A DNA stretch of 64,000 bases from Tremella fuciformis (lineage: Eukaryota > Basidiomycota > Tremellomycetes > Tremellales > Tremellaceae), in assembly GCA_032768795.1 (NCBI GenBank), contig CP136490.1, positions 7,998,001-8,062,000 of the forward strand, in the 5' to 3' direction. Every line of letters starts with the position of its first letter. Positions within the stretch are counted from its first letter, which is position 1. The notes beneath the pieces are model-generated. The model was given only the letters and a program-made list of their open reading frames with translations. It was not told where the DNA came from and did not search any database. A program made the position numbers and the translations under genes. Shown here piece after piece: positions 44,437 through 56,815 of the stretch.

Positions 44437-46572
44437 ATGCAGAAGCACGGCCCGGCAAAGACCCACGGGCCGCCCGTGGACGTTTCTCAGGCTCGGTGTG
44501 CTCACTCTGCGATACACCAACCCCCCAACTTTCACCTAACTCCTCCCCGGCTAGGTCTCCCCAACATCTCCGTGGCGGATGGCGTCGATCCTGCAGGAGA
44601 CGCCTCTCGTCAATCATCGCTCGACTCGTTCTCCCCTACATCGCCGTCCAACTCTGCCGGCCATCCGAATCGACCATGGGACCGTTCATTCACGCCGCTT
44701 CCATCCCCTGGACTGTACTACACCGGTCCGCCAGAGGGCATTCTCGCCTCGCCTATATCGGCTGATGGGTTTTTATCTTCCGGCCCCTCATCGGCGAGAC
44801 CAGGATCAACCTTTGAGGACCAGCTGCGAGCCTCCACTCCCATTGCGGATGGCGCAATATCCCCTACACTCAGCACGAGCAGTCGTAACGATCTCTTTTT
44901 CTCGGGCTCTAAGCTCGACTCATTGCCTGCTCCACCCAAACCACTGTCTTCGGCTACCCTTGGCAAAGGCGTTCCCACTCATGTCACAGCCACGCATGGC
45001 CGATCCGCCTCATCACCTGTACCGCCAAAGGCAATCGATCTTCCTCCCGCCCCTTCAACATCCTCGTCCCGGCCCGAAAGCCTCGACGCTATTCCGAGTC
45101 AAAGCTCTCTTCCTCGTATCGCAGAAGGCTCGGCGTCGAAAGGCAGCACTTTTGCGACTGACAAGGCTCTCCCACCGATCCCGCAAAACTTGCGATTCCG
45201 GCGTTTCACCGGGACTTCCATACCGTCTGAAGAGATCACAGCGCTCCCATCCGAGCCAAACAGTCTGCATCAAGATGCGCCGCCAGTACGGCCCGACCTT
45301 CAGCAGCGCCGTAGCTCCCACATTGAGCGCGAACAGCCGGAAGGATCTTTCGTTACGGCCTTGCACGCCGGACAGCTCATCGCATCTGCAGCTCCCAGCT
45401 CGTCACATAAGACATACAAGCTGGAGAAGGCTATGGGTCAAGGTGCATTCTCATCTGTATGGTCCGCTTCCCCCGTCGACAGAGACGGCTCTACTCCTTC
45501 CGCATCATCGAAAGGCAAAGTCGCAGTCAAGATGATGGACAAGCGGCTATGCGAGCAGAACGCCCGAACGCGGATCTCGTTCTTGCGCGAAGTCGAAGTC
45601 TTGCGCCATATCAGCCACCCCAACATCGTCGCGTACCTCGACTCGTTCTCGACCGACACGCACCACTGCCTGGTGCTGGAGCGCATGACCGGAGGGGAGT
45701 TGTTCGAGCTGGTCTCTGACGAAGAGAACCGCTTGAGAATGCTACTGCTCCCGCCAGCCGGCGAATCGGGTGCGGATGGCGATGGCTTCTTGCGCCGGGT
45801 GTTTGGGGAAATATGTAAAGGCGTCGGGTGGCTACACGAAGTCGGCGTCGTGCACCGGGACCTCAAGCTAGAGAGTGGGCCTTTCGCCCTACTCCATCCG
45901 TGCCCTAGCTGAACAACAGACATCCTATTTACGCTCAACCCCTTCGGTCTCCCGGCCACGTCGACCAACTCGATCCCCCTGCACCTCCTCCCCACTCCCT
46001 TGGTCAAAATCACCGACTTTGGCCTCGCGCGCTTCATCGACCCCGCGCACCCGCTCCTAGAGACGCGCTGCGGCTCCGAGTCGTTCGCCGCCCCTGAAAT
46101 CATCATGGGCCGGCCATACGACGGCCGGCGCACCGACGCCTGGGCCCTCGGCGTCATCCTCTACGCGCTCGTCGTCGGCGAGCTCCCATTCGACGACCCG
46201 CCCTCTTCCTCGCCGGACGTGAGTGTCGCGCGCACGGAGCGAGAAGAGCGGAAGCGCAAGATGATGCGCATCGCCAAGGCCGAGTACCGCTTCCCTGCTC
46301 ATGCGAGCGTCAGCGACGGGTGCAGGGCCGTCATTGCCTCGCTGCTCGTGCGGGATCCCGCGAGACGCGCGACGGTCGACCAGGTGTGGGAGAGCGACTG
46401 GATGAACGGGTACGGCGGCGTGCTGCGGCATGCCAGTAACAGCGGTACTGGGCACGGGCACGGAAGTCACGCCGCGGAGGGTGAGGCGCCGCGGGACGGG
46501 CGTAAAGTCCTCGATGGGTTCTTGGTGGATGGAGACGGGATAGACGACGTGGCGCGGTCGGAAGAGTCATGA
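44437..46572 (+). CDS. Serine/threonine protein kinase with long disordered N-terminus
   Basis: The ATG at 44437 (MQKHGPAKTHGPP) begins about 330 disordered Ser/Pro-rich residues. The kinase domain follows: glycine loop MGQGAFSSVWSASP, catalytic Lys in VAVKMMDKRL, FLREVEVLRHISHPNIVAYL, and HRDLKLENILF completed across the intron near 45876-45924. Activation segment: KITDFGLARF, then CGSESFAAPEIIMGRPYDGR and TDAWALGVILYALVVGELPF. Insertions occur after GGELFELVSDEENR and before KITDFG. The CGSE-x-AAPE and R-x-TDAWALGV motifs place it among CAMK/Snf1-like fungal kinases, but I cannot name the orthologue. The only in-frame start before the domain lies just past the TRM7 stop, so its promoter must lie inside TRM7. 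Confidence 0.82.
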
Positions 46573-46889
46573 GTTGTGCAGATTAGAAGAGAAGAGAAGA
46601 GATGCACAGTATACATGGCATGTCCGCGGACGCCAACTACAATAATGAATATGGAAGAGAAAGACCAAGACTGGCTGGCTGGCGGGCCGGCGCAGACGCA
46701 ACTACATACTTTTACACCTCATATATGACAAGAATAAGGTAGAGGTCGATGACTGGCGACTGTGCGTACTGGTACACGTTCGTGAGGTTGAGGTTGGGAT
46801 TCAGATTCGGTCTGAAGATTGATTGTCATGTGCCGAGCGTGCGAGCTATGATTATAATGGTGATGCGTGTCGATGGAAATGAATTCTCG
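46573..46889. other. Intergenic region between convergent genes
   Basis: About 315 bases holding the 3' ends of the kinase and SWI1 genes. It contains short repeats (gaagagaagagaaga near 46587 and ggctggctggcggg near 46673). No gene is supported. Confidence 0.4.
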
Positions 46890-49800
46890 CTAGGTGTCGG
46901 CCCACGCTTCGTCCTCGTACCATCCCGTGAAGATGGCGCCGCTATACGCCTGACTCTGCGGCGAAAGATGGATGACCACCTCGCCGCGCTTGGCCGGCTC
47001 GACGGTGGTCGCGGCGCCTGGTTGACCGAGGAGGACGGCGTCCTTGGCTGGCGGTATGGGAATGGGTGCAGAGGCAACTGGGGTCGGGCCGCTGATCGGT
47101 CCCGTGGGTCCGACCGTGCCGACAGTGCGGACACTCTCGGGGCTCGTATCGCTCGCGTTGCCATCTCGGGCATCTGCATCGGGACAGATGAGCTCGGGCG
47201 TGGGGAGGTCGAGATCAAAGTTTGAGCCATCGATGAATTGCGCAAAGAGATCGTCGTCGCTTGTTGTGGATGCGGGCGGGGCCGGGCCATTGCCCAGCTG
47301 CAGCATCGGCGGCATGTGAGATGGGATTTGCATCCCGGTCGATGGGGCTGTACGCGCCGCCTGCGCCTTTTCGGCCTCGCCATACGCTGCCAAGGCATCG
47401 GAGAGGGCTTGAAGGGGATCGATAGAGCTTGTATCTGCGCCCTCCTGCAAGCTCTTGAGGGCATCGAAGAATCGAGCATTCTCTTGAGCTTGCTCATCCG
47501 GCTTGAAGTCGATTTGCAGGGCATTCTCGCCGGTAGGTGCAGGTGCGCCACTGTGGCTGGCTGTCTGGCCGGTTGCCGTGCGAGGCGATCCCGCAGCACC
47601 GGATTTCCGCCGTTTGATAGGTTGGTCAGACGAGGCACCCGGCGGTGGGACGGGCGACTTGACACCTGCCTTGGTACCGGTGGCTTCGCGTTTCCGCTTG
47701 GCGCTCTCGGATCGCTTGACGGAGGCCTGCTGGGCGGGCGAGTCGTTCTGAGGGGTCTTTCCGGGAGTTTGCGCAACAGCAGCGGGGGTAGAGGTCGAGA
47801 CAGGGGTCGGGGGCTGGCCATTTGCCTTTTTGCTGCGCCGTGGTGGAGGCGGCTTGAGGTCTTCGACCCGCAGGCCCGGAGGCAAGCGCGAAGAGATCTC
47901 GTCGGGCTTCGGCATGATAGGGGTTGGAGGTTTGGGGACCGATGACGGACCTGCGGTCGCATTGATTTGAGGAGCAGATAACGGAGGGGTCGGGTTCGGT
48001 CCACTAGGATACGATGAGGAGTCGATGACCGCATAGTATCTCTGGAGATTCGCCCCGTACTCTGGGTGCATCATAGCCTGTCCGATGGTGGTGTTCACTT
48101 TCAGCAGGTTCGCCTCCAGGTTCTGACCCAATTTGGCGAGGTTGTCGAGGGCTAGGGCATATCGGCCTTGCTCCGCAGCCTCCATGGCGACGAAGACGAG
48201 TGTGTACGCCCCAATGATTTGCGAAGTCTGGTACAGATCCTCGACGGCCGACAGTTCGGCGGCAGCGAGGAGGTATTTGTTGATTTTTGACTTGATTTCG
48301 CGAGCGACAGGCTGCAAGGCTCGGATCTCGTTGATATAGCGCACGCGATCTTCCTCCGAGTAGTCTTCGGATTTTGACGCTGCAAGTAAGCTCTCCCATA
48401 CTTGCTGTCGGGTCGGACGCTTCAAGCCGTTGACCTTCAGACGGACTTGACGACACTTCACGCCAGAATCAGACTTACGGAACTTGGCTCTGGACCCCTC
48501 TTCCCTGTTGCGGATAAACTGCGCCACATTCCCCACATTGCCTTTGAGCATCCTGAGAGCCATGACACTCTGTTGCGCCATCTGGGCAGTGACTCCGGAG
48601 CCCTGTTGACCAGGAGTCGTCTGCTGCTGCGGTCCAGGTTGTAGCTGCTGCATCTGAGCGCCTGGCGTCATTTGCGGCTGATGCTGTGGTGGTATCTGCT
48701 GGCCCTGTGCAGCCATGGAAGCACGACGAGCTTCTTCCAGTATCTTGCGCTGTTGCTCCGTCATGGACATGGCAGGACCCTTGGCCACTGCGTCGAGGAA
48801 CTGAGATGACATGCCCATACCTTGCGGCATCTGTTGCTGCACTGATGGCTGGGCCATCATGCTGATGCTGGGGATGCTCGCCGCCAGTAGGCTCGGCGTG
48901 GACTGCTGAGGCGGCTGCATCTGACCTTGCGGCATCTGTTGTTGCTGCTGCATCGGCATCCCTCCTTGTACGTAGGGTGGCGGTGGCGCTGTCGGCTGGA
49001 TCTGACCTGGCATTTGTTGAGGAAACATGGCTTGCGCCTGGTTGCCGGAAAATGACTGATTGTGCGCGCTCTGCATGCGCTGCTGGTAGATCCGGGAGTA
49101 GACATGGTTCTCGGTCGGCGCCAGGTAGCTCTTGTAATGCGCCATGATCTGCATTGCAACTTGGAGGCTCGCTTTTGGTGGTCCCGTGGGAGGGTTGGGC
49201 CCTGGCTCTGCAAAGCCGAGTGCGCCCCCGACAGCCTGCCAAGCTTGAAGATTATTCCCAAACTGGTCGTCAGCTTTCGAATCCCTCGTCTTTGCAGGGG
49301 GACTCGCCTTTAGCGAACCGCCGTTCTTGTGCACCAAGGTGAACAGCGCATGCAGATCCAACTGGCGGTCTCCGATGAGCGGATATCCGATACTCGGGTT
49401 ACCGTTGACGGTCCTGATGAGACTGAGCAATCGATCGGCAGTGAAGTTGAGCAGCTCGTTTGTGAAGTCCATTCCAGCCCATACTGGGGGCTGTTCGGCT
49501 GTCCTCTGCTGAGCCATGGGCTGAGCCTGCTGAGGTGGCGGCACTTGAGGCTGCTGTTGCTGTTGCTGTTGCTGTCCAATGCTGGGCGTCCGCTGATGTT
49601 GCCGTTGCTGCATGGCCGCCTGAGACAGCTGTTGGGCCTGCTGAACTGCACTGGCCACATTTTGCCCGGGCAGCACCCCTTGAGGGTTCTGATACAGATT
49701 TTGAGGTATCGGCTGTTGGAGCATGGACGGGGTCGTGACGTCGATGGGGTTCGCCTGGGTGCCCTGTCCGCCATTCTGCTGCTGATGAGAACCTGGACGC

Positions 49801-52048
49801 ATGTTGATTCGTGACGCTACCTGTAGTTGTTGATTGTTCTGCTGCGCTGCTTGTAGCTGTTGCTGGCGAGCCGCAAACTCGGCCAGCTTCTGCCAGTGCA
49901 TCTGAGCGAGATTGGCATTCCCGAAACTTCGTGTCAGCCCGGAATGCCGAACGAACGGGTCTACTTACAGCTTGTTGAATGCCTCCTGAGCCGCAGTGGG
50001 CAGGGGAAGACCCCGTCTCTTAGCCTCGGCAATCAATTGCAGAAGGTAGGTCTTGACAAGCTCAGGTTGGCTGGGCTGAACGATCAGCGCATACTTGCCT
50101 GAGCGACGTCCAAGTCTCACCTGTCCAGGGATTTGGGAATTAAGACCCCGCTTGATCATAGAGTCCATGGCCTTGAACAGTTGCTCAGGCTGCATGTTGG
50201 CCAGAGCGTTGATAGTTGACTTTGAGCTCCCAGCATCTGACGAGCCAGATCTCTGCGGGACCGGGCGAGCAGGCGGCATCTGATTCTGCTGCATCGGTGC
50301 AGCTTGCGGGGGAGGAGGCGGCTGAGGCTGCGTCTGGGACACTTGCGACAATGTACGAACATGCTGCGGTTGCTGTTGAGGCGCCTGCATGCCGAGCGGT
50401 TGCGACATTGCCTGCGGCGAGACGAGCGGCAGGGACGGGTTTTGGGGCATCTGCGGAGTGACGAGCCCTTGTCGAGATTGACGTTCCTTCATCATCTGCA
50501 GCTGGTTCAGTCAGCAGCGATCAGCGGACTGTCAAGGCAGCTCACCGCATGTATTTGCCTCTGGGCATCATTGTGAATACCCGCAAATTGCTGACCAAGG
50601 GGGTTCTGGGCCAGGTTGAACTCCTCTGAAGGGGCTCTCGGGGGCATCTGTGGCGGTCTTATTGCACCTTGCTGGCCACTATATGTAGGAGGCGGCACCG
50701 AGACTTGTCCATTGACACCGACAATATGGCGTTGAGGCGCCTGTTGGGGCTGTGGCACTGTCGGCGGCGGTGGTGGTGGCTGTTGTTGTTGTTGAGGCTG
50801 CTGCTGTTGAACCTGCTGTTGCTGAACTTGTTGCTGAGCGGCCTGCTGTTGCTGCTGTTGCGCTCGAAAGGCCGCGATCTGAGGCAGGTTGCGGGAGAGC
50901 TCCATCATCATGGCCGCTCGGTCGCCATTGTATTTTCGGGACAGTTGTGCCTCGACCTCAGGCTGACCCCGCAGGAACAGCTCGATCGCCTGGATGATAC
51001 CGGGGGCATTGGGCAGCTGCTGCTGTTGCTGCTGGAGCTGTTGCATGCCCTGCGGTTGCGGTTGCGGCTGCTGCTGCATGCCCATCATCTGCTGCTGCTG
51101 GTTCTGCATGTGCTGCGAAGGGTTGCTCAACATTCTGCCATGTGAGCGAGTGTTTGAGCCACTCAAAGGGATTGCCCACGATTGCAAAGCTTGCCTTCTT
51201 CCCTGTTCGTTCTCGCCTTCTTGCCCGGAACCTAGACCTTGCTGGGTCGTGTGCATGTTGTACGGGTTCATCGCGGCGTTCTGCTGCTGCTGTTGGGGTG
51301 GCGGGACGTGTTGCTGCTGCATGGCAGCGAATTGCTGTTGCGACATGGTCGGAGGCTGTTGCTGCTGTTGTGGCGGCTGTTGCATTTGTGGTTGTTGAGG
51401 CTGCATCGATTGACTTGGCTGACCCATGCTTCCCATGGCTCCGAGCTGGCTCATGTTCATGCCCGCAAAGTTGCCGGGGAACCCTTGGTTGCCGCCAAAC
51501 GATCCCATCATGTTAAGGCTGCCATTCATTGCGGCGGGATTACCGCCCATGCTCCCCATCTGCTGCAACATCTGGTAGGCGTTCATGCCTTGTCCGACCT
51601 GACCGGCGTTCGGCTGTTGCTGCTGCTGCTGCTGCTGTTGCTGAGAGGCCTGCTGCTGCAATTGCTGAGGGTTGATCTGTTGCGGCATCTGCGGGGTGGC
51701 ATTTGGGTGACCCATCCCTAGACGTTGTTGATCAATCTTTGCGGACGCCTGCGATTGTAGTCGCTGGAAGGTGGACAAGAATGCTTCTACATTCGGGGCC
51801 TGCTGTTGCTGCGACTGTGGCGGTTGCTGAGCCTGCTGGCCGGGCTGCTGTTGCGGCTGTTGCATGGCCATCTGCTGAGGCTGCTGAGGCATCTGGCCGA
51901 GATGCGCGAGGCCGAGATTGTAGTTGATCGGGGCCTGTTGCCCTTGTTGCGCCTGCTGGGCGACCTGGGCCGCCTGGGCCTGCGCGAACGCCTGCAGGAG
52001 CGCCGGGTTCATCTGGGTGGGGTTCATGGTTCCGGGATAGTTGGACAT
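46890..52048 (-). CDS. SWI1: SWI/SNF chromatin-remodelling subunit SWI1 (ARID domain, polyglutamine)
   Basis: The ATG at 52046-52048 (MSNYPGTMNPTQMNPALLQA) opens a Gln/Pro/Met-rich region of about 500 residues with many CAG/CAA runs. Conserved islands follow: ALANMQPEQLFKAMDSMIKR and YALIVQPSQPELVKTYLLQL. After an intron comes MHWQKLAEFAARQQQLQAAQ. The ARID/BRIGHT domain reads PPVWAGMDFTNELLNFTADR, DLHALFTLVHKNGGSLKA, NLQAWQAVGGALGFAEPG and MAHYKSYLAPTENHVYSRIY. The C-terminal half includes NGLKRPTRQQVWESLLAASK and a helical segment, and ends GWYEDEAWADT. The combination of Q-rich N-terminus, central ARID and long tail fits Swi1/ARID1. A nuclear transcription regulator; the Q tracts may be aggregation-prone as in yeast Swi1. 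Confidence 0.88.
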
Positions 52049-54210
52049 GGCGGATCAGACGGGGCACGGTCGAGAGCGCGGCGTCGCGTGAGAGTGATCG
52101 AAGTAGGGGTGGTGGGGCGGACCAGCCAGGTCGGAAACAAGAAACACCTCTGAAGGATGGGGCGGCTGATGTTCAGTGCAGGCCTTTGGGAAAGCAGCGG
52201 ACGGATCTGAAGGAGGGGGAATAGTGAATTGGGCTGTGGTGTGCGCGAGGCCTGTGTGAGGGGACGGATCGAAGGCGCTGCCCGATCTGTCCAGCGCGGG
52301 ATCCTGTGCTATGCAGTGGGCAGTGGAGTGCTATGCGGCGCTAGGCGCGTGTGTGAGACAGCATGGCTCAAAGAGGGAATTGGCGGTGGGAGGGTGGCAA
52401 AGAGCAGCGATCACTGGGGGTGCCGCCAGCCGGCCGAGCAGGCAGAGAGGGATGGCCAAAGGAGGATCGTGGCGGCTGGAATGACGGCAAGGCAGGCAGA
52501 GGCTCGGACCGATGGGAAGGCAGGCAGTGGGGAAGGCGATGAAGGGAGCTAGACAGGAGATGGTCTCACTGGGCCGCCACCGGCGAGACCGGGCTGTCCT
52601 GTCCTGTCGCTCTGCGATCCCCTCTGCTCCTTGATGTTCCCTCTTAGATGTCGTGGGCGAGGACGAGTGACTAGGCCGGGACAGCTGGCGATATCGCGGC
52701 GGCGTCGAAAGGTGGCATATGACCGTGGTGAGTGTCGCTGTGCTGAAGAGCAGGAAAGGTGAGCGGTGCGATGGAAGGTGGGTGACGGGGACAGACGCAG
52801 GGGTAGAGGCAGAGATCGTCAGGAGGCGAGGGGCAAGGGCGGCAGGGCGTAGCGGGGCACAGCAGGGCGGCGCGTGGTGCGTGTACAGCAGTTGATCGTC
52901 GTAGTCGTAGGCGGTGAGATTGAACGACAAGCAACGATGAGGTGACAAAGACGGCGGTTGGCGATGTCGGTGTGAGCTTCTGTCTGCTGAGAAGCGACAG
53001 TGGGGATGGTGGGTCGTGTTTCGTGGTTCGTGGGATCGGCAGCGTGTTCGGAAGCAGTCCGAGCTAAAGACAAGGACAAGCAAAGTGAATGAATGATGGG
53101 TGATGCGTGATGTGATGGGTAATGTGTGTCGTGTGCGGGGGAGGGCGGCGGGTCGGGTGGCGCGGGCAGCGGGTGTCGGGGTCGGGGTCGGGGTTGTCCA
53201 CACTCCTCTACGCCATGGGTGGTGGTGATAATATGAGGCAGTGTCGGGGGGAGTGGTAAGAGGTGTACGAGTGGATGGATTCGAGGTATGAATGGAAGGT
53301 TCCTTTGACGAGCGGATCTCCCAACGTCCCACTGTACAGGGCAAGAGGGGAGAGCAGGGGGGTTTTTTCGGCGCTCGGGCCTGGCTGACTCCGGTTACCC
53401 GTACCCCTTCCTACCGCTTGGTCGCTATTCGAGTCTGTGCACCTGGCAGTCTCAAGCTAGAGCCGAGTAGACGCGTTGGGGAGGCAGGGCAAAGAGCGGG
53501 TGGCCACAGAGTGGACAGTGGCCCACTGTACAGTATGCATCTTTACTGCCTGCAGCAACGAGCGAGTCGCACTCGTACCCGACAACCGAGACTCTTTGGC
53601 ATCGAGGCATCGGGGAATTTCGCTGCAACAATGAGAGGGAACAAGGTTCTGCGTCCCGTTCCCCCTCGCCCCATCGCACGAGCACCTTCAGGTGTGCTTC
53701 AGGTCGATCGTGGCCATGGGGAAGAGGGCCCCGTGGTCCTACCGCAAAGAGGCGTCTCTTCAATTGTTCACTGCCTCCATGCAGAGGGAACAGGCAACAA
53801 GATGTGTGCCTTCGGAGTGCGTGAGTCACGATGCCTATCCCTAACAACCTGATCGACCACTCTCTCTTCTTTCCCCAACCGTACCTGTCGCTCTCTCTCT
53901 CGTAAGCCAGTTTGATCCCATCCGTTCCAGAGTCCAGGTCTTCCTCTGTTACAGCATTCAGTATGCAGTACCAACAGACGCGCGAGGAAGGCAGCATGAG
54001 CTGTAAGATGATACATGGCAACACGGTCTCGTTGTTCTACATGAAGCCAGTCAAGGCGGGAATTAAAGATGCAGGTGGCTAGGTGTGACTGGGTCTACTG
54101 CTGACTGTGCTGTCTCTATTTCTGCCCAAATCTGCCCACTCTCACTTGGTCGACAAGGGGAGAAGCGTGCCGCTTTTCATCAGCATTGGCAGGACATTCC
54201 ACCGCATCAC
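52049..54210. other. Long upstream region of SWI1
   Basis: About 2.2 kb without a supported gene, spanning the SWI1 promoter/leader and the SCS7 3' end. On the minus strand 52.3-53.3 kb is open for over 300 codons but is Thr/His/Pro/Ser low complexity with no initiating ATG, so I read it as C/T-rich leader or promoter. A run of G-tracts lies at 53164-53193. The long leader is consistent with a regulated transcription factor-like gene. Confidence 0.5.
53164..53193 (+). other. G-tract cluster with G-quadruplex potential
   Basis: Five G-runs (53164-66, 53171-73, 53178-81, 53184-87, 53190-93) are separated by 2-4 nt, the last three as a repeated tcgggg unit. It lies about 1.1 kb upstream of the SWI1 start, on the strand opposite SWI1. 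Confidence 0.55.
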
Positions 54211-55468
54211 TCACAATACGTAGTCCCAGACCTTGGACGTGACACCAAAACCAAGCTCAAAGTCTGCACCTATCAGCATAAACTTCAAGCACCGCAAAAC
54301 TCGACCCACTCTTGTAGTGGTGCGCCAGGTGGTACCGTTTCATCTCCGCCATGTACTGCGGCAGCCGCGTGTGGTGCAGCGCGTAGTGCATGCAGTCGTA
54401 GAGGATGTAGAATGCAAACGAGCCGCTGATGATACCGTTGGCGACCGCTTTGGGGAACAAGGCATGTGCGAGTCTGGTGAACGGCGTCTCGAGGACAAAG
54501 AACAGCAAGGGAGGCATGACAAGGCGCAGGCGGTCCATCGGCAGGTAGTGATGGATGCCGTGCAGGAGGAAGTGAAGCATGATTGCCCAGTTGGCATCCG
54601 GCAGGTAGTAGTCGATGTGGAACAGGAAGCGGTGGAGGGTGTACTCGAGGATGGTCCAAATGACATTGCCAATGAAGAAGCAGATCATCGTCTTGGCGAA
54701 TGCAGCGTAGGTGGGGATGGGGAGAGCTTCGAGGTCAAAGTGGAACAGGTGCTGGGCGGTAATACCACTGAAGCATCAGCTGGGCCTGGGCGATAAGGAG
54801 CTGACTGACGGTGCGCTGAATTGCAGGATAGAGAGCGTGAAGAGGAATGTGGCGATCGGTCCCCAGAACATCGGAACCACATACCACTGTGTTCGAGTGA
54901 ACGCCTGCTGATCAGTTGAGGCCTTTGGACAGGATCGACTATGCGCACCTCGAGGAAGCCCCACTCGAACATCCTTGCACTTTCCTTGAGATGTCGCGGG
55001 TTGTGAACCTGGCTCAAATAATACTCCTTGGACCACGGTGCACCCCATACTTGGACCATGAGCGGCTTGCTGAGGTCCAAAAACTTGTTGCGGTTGAAGT
55101 CGGACAGCGCATCCGTCTCATCAGGGTGGAAGTTCTCGTCGGGCACCCAGTCTGGGCGTCAGCAGCTGCAGGGACAGGGCAGAAGCAGACCCACCCTCGC
55201 TGACAATCCGCTCGTCGCCTCCGAGCTCGCCAATCTGGTACTCGGTCAACATCTCGTATGCGCTGCGCGAGTGCACATGCTCGGTCTCGTCCGCCATGAC
55301 CGGTCCGATGTCCGTCCCGGCATACTTGAGCACAATGTCGTCGCCGCCCGGGTGGTCGTCGATGAAGTGGGTGATGTCGTATACTCGCCCCTTGTATGTG
55401 ACCCAGAGAGAAGTGCGAGTGGTATGCTTGGCGACATCGCCAAGTGCGAAGATCTTGCCGCGAGACAT
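54211..55468 (-). CDS. SCS7: Fatty acid 2-hydroxylase (cytochrome b5 domain plus di-iron hydroxylase)
   Basis: Adds the alpha-hydroxyl to very-long-chain fatty acids of ceramides in the ER. The start MSRGKIFALGDVAKHTTRTS leads to a cytochrome b5 domain with heme-binding THFIDDHPGGDDIV and ADETEHVHSRSAYEML. Then come FNRNKFLDLSKPLMVQVWGA and YYLSQVHNPRHLKESARMFE, followed by membrane helices (FWGPIATFLFTLSILQF, MICFFIGNVIWTILEYTL). The hydroxylase His boxes are LHRFLFHIDYYLPD, LHFLLHGIHHYLPMDRLRL, YDCMHYALHHTRLP and YHLAHHYKNFELGFGVTSKV. The final intron, whose donor is in HHYK, joins to NFELGFGV and ends WDYVL. All expected motifs are present. Confidence 0.95.
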
Positions 55469-56038
55469 GGCTACGGCGAAGGTGTCAAGGTGTGGTGGCA
55501 AACAGAGAGGGCGGGGGGCGAGGGTTTCGGGTAACAGTAACGAGCGTGGGCGACGGGAACTCGTGAACGTTGAGTGTCAGCGAGCGAGTGTATGCTTGAG
55601 ACTCGAGGGAGACGAGGGTATGGAGAGGGAGATGCAAAGAGAGAGACGATGTCAATACGTAGCCTCGGTCGAAAAGTCGACAAGTGGTTTCACGCGTTCC
55701 CGATCTGTCCGGCTTCAACAACGCCCAACGGCCGCCCAGACCGCTTAGACCGCCCCTTATTCCGTCCTCCCCCTTGATATTTGGGTGGTCCGAGCGTGGG
55801 AAGGAGAGTCATGACGTAACGAGGATGAATCATCGCTTTTCTCAATGGTCTGACATGCTTGCGATCTGGGAATGAAGTAAACACTTGACTTGCGCGGATC
55901 GACACGGCATGTCAGGAAGGCATATAAGGAGGATAGTGGCCAGGATGAGGACGGTCACCATCTTACTGCCACCTTCCTCACGTCATTTTCCTGCAAAACC
56001 TCACCACCTAAATCCTCTGACACCGCGCATCACTCTTC
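55469..56038. other. Divergent intergenic region
   Basis: About 570 bases between SCS7 and the gene at 56039, with a probable TATA box at 55921-55928. No gene is supported. Confidence 0.4.
55921..55928 (+). promoter_or_regulatory. Candidate TATA box
   Basis: catataag, about 110 nt upstream of the ATG at 56039. The same octamer occurs upstream of the gene at 57270. Confidence 0.4.
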
Positions 56039-56815
56039 ATGTCCGTCACAGCCTCTTTCCTTGAGAGCAAAGCTACCGACCGCCATAGAGACCTCTTGGA
56101 GTCGATGATGCTATCGATCTTATCCTCTGCGGATGAACGGCGTCAACGCGCTCGACTTGACGAAGACGACGAGGCGCAGCCCTTCTACTCCGACTCGGCG
56201 CCCGAAATCAGCACGGCTTCCGCCCAGACACTCGGACAGAGACGGGTGCGCTTCAGTCTGCCTGGTGGCGCGCCAGCGTCCGACTCGCCGCCCCGAGGCT
56301 CCCCACAATCGTCAGAGATATACGAAAACCCCCAAAACGCCACCGATACTGAAACGCTCACGGCCACTAATAGTGACGCTGATACAGCGCAAAGAGACTC
56401 TACGTCAGGCGGTTCAACTGCTCACAATGATACAGCGCGCAAGGCCTCGCCGCTCCCAAGCCAAGATGCAAAGGCTCACAGACATACCTACGATTCTTCG
56501 AGGGATGGGTCAAGCTACGCTCCCAGCCACAGGAGGCATTCGCGCTCGAACGCATCGTGGACTTTCAAGTTCAGTATCGACTCCAGTCGATCGTCCTCCC
56601 GACGAGGCCACTCAGACTCTGAAGAACGCTCTCGTCGAGACAGGGCGGCCCCATCTGCTAGAGCGACATCGCAGCAGACATCGGCGTATGGTGACTCGGC
56701 GTACTCGTCAGTGCGCAGTGTTGCGCCGTATCTGATAGGCGCTGGGGCTGCTTTTTTACTGTCTAATAGGAGCGCGATCGCGAGTGGGCTGTCAGCGTGG
56801 ACTAGCGCCCGGTGA
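56039..56815 (+). CDS. Unrecognised Ser/Arg-rich protein with C-terminal hydrophobic segment
   Basis: A single exon of 258 codons from the first ATG (MSVTASFLESKATDRHRDLL). The body is disordered and Ser/Asp/Arg-rich and contains GQRRVRFSLPGG, a basic-hydrophobic motif similar to PP1-docking sites, and phosphorylatable RHSRSNAS and SSRSSSRRGH runs. The end has a short hydrophobic stretch (VAPYLIGAGAAFLLS) followed by polar residues, which could anchor it to a membrane. No family is recognised. It is the first of two same-strand genes with the same candidate TATA octamer. Confidence 0.6.
   Translation: MSVTASFLESKATDRHRDLLESMMLSILSSADERRQRARLDEDDEAQPFYSDSAPEISTASAQTLGQRRVRFSLPGGAPASDSPPRGSPQSSEIYENPQNATDTETLTATNSDADTAQRDSTSGGSTAHNDTARKASPLPSQDAKAHRHTYDSSRDGSSYAPSHRRHSRSNASWTFKFSIDSSRSSSRRGHSDSEERSRRDRAAPSARATSQQTSAYGDSAYSSVRSVAPYLIGAGAAFLLSNRSAIASGLSAWTSAR

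Noticed and set aside
50669..51721. Plus-strand Leu- or Cys-rich open frames opposite the SWI1 glutamine repeats
   Set aside because: CAG/CAA repeats read on the other strand give Leu, Cys or Ala runs. They are artefacts of the polyglutamine tract.
52331..53344. Minus-strand open frame of more than 330 codons upstream of SWI1
   Set aside because: No initiating ATG, extreme Thr/Pro/His/Ser bias and no motif. Better read as C/T-rich promoter or leader.
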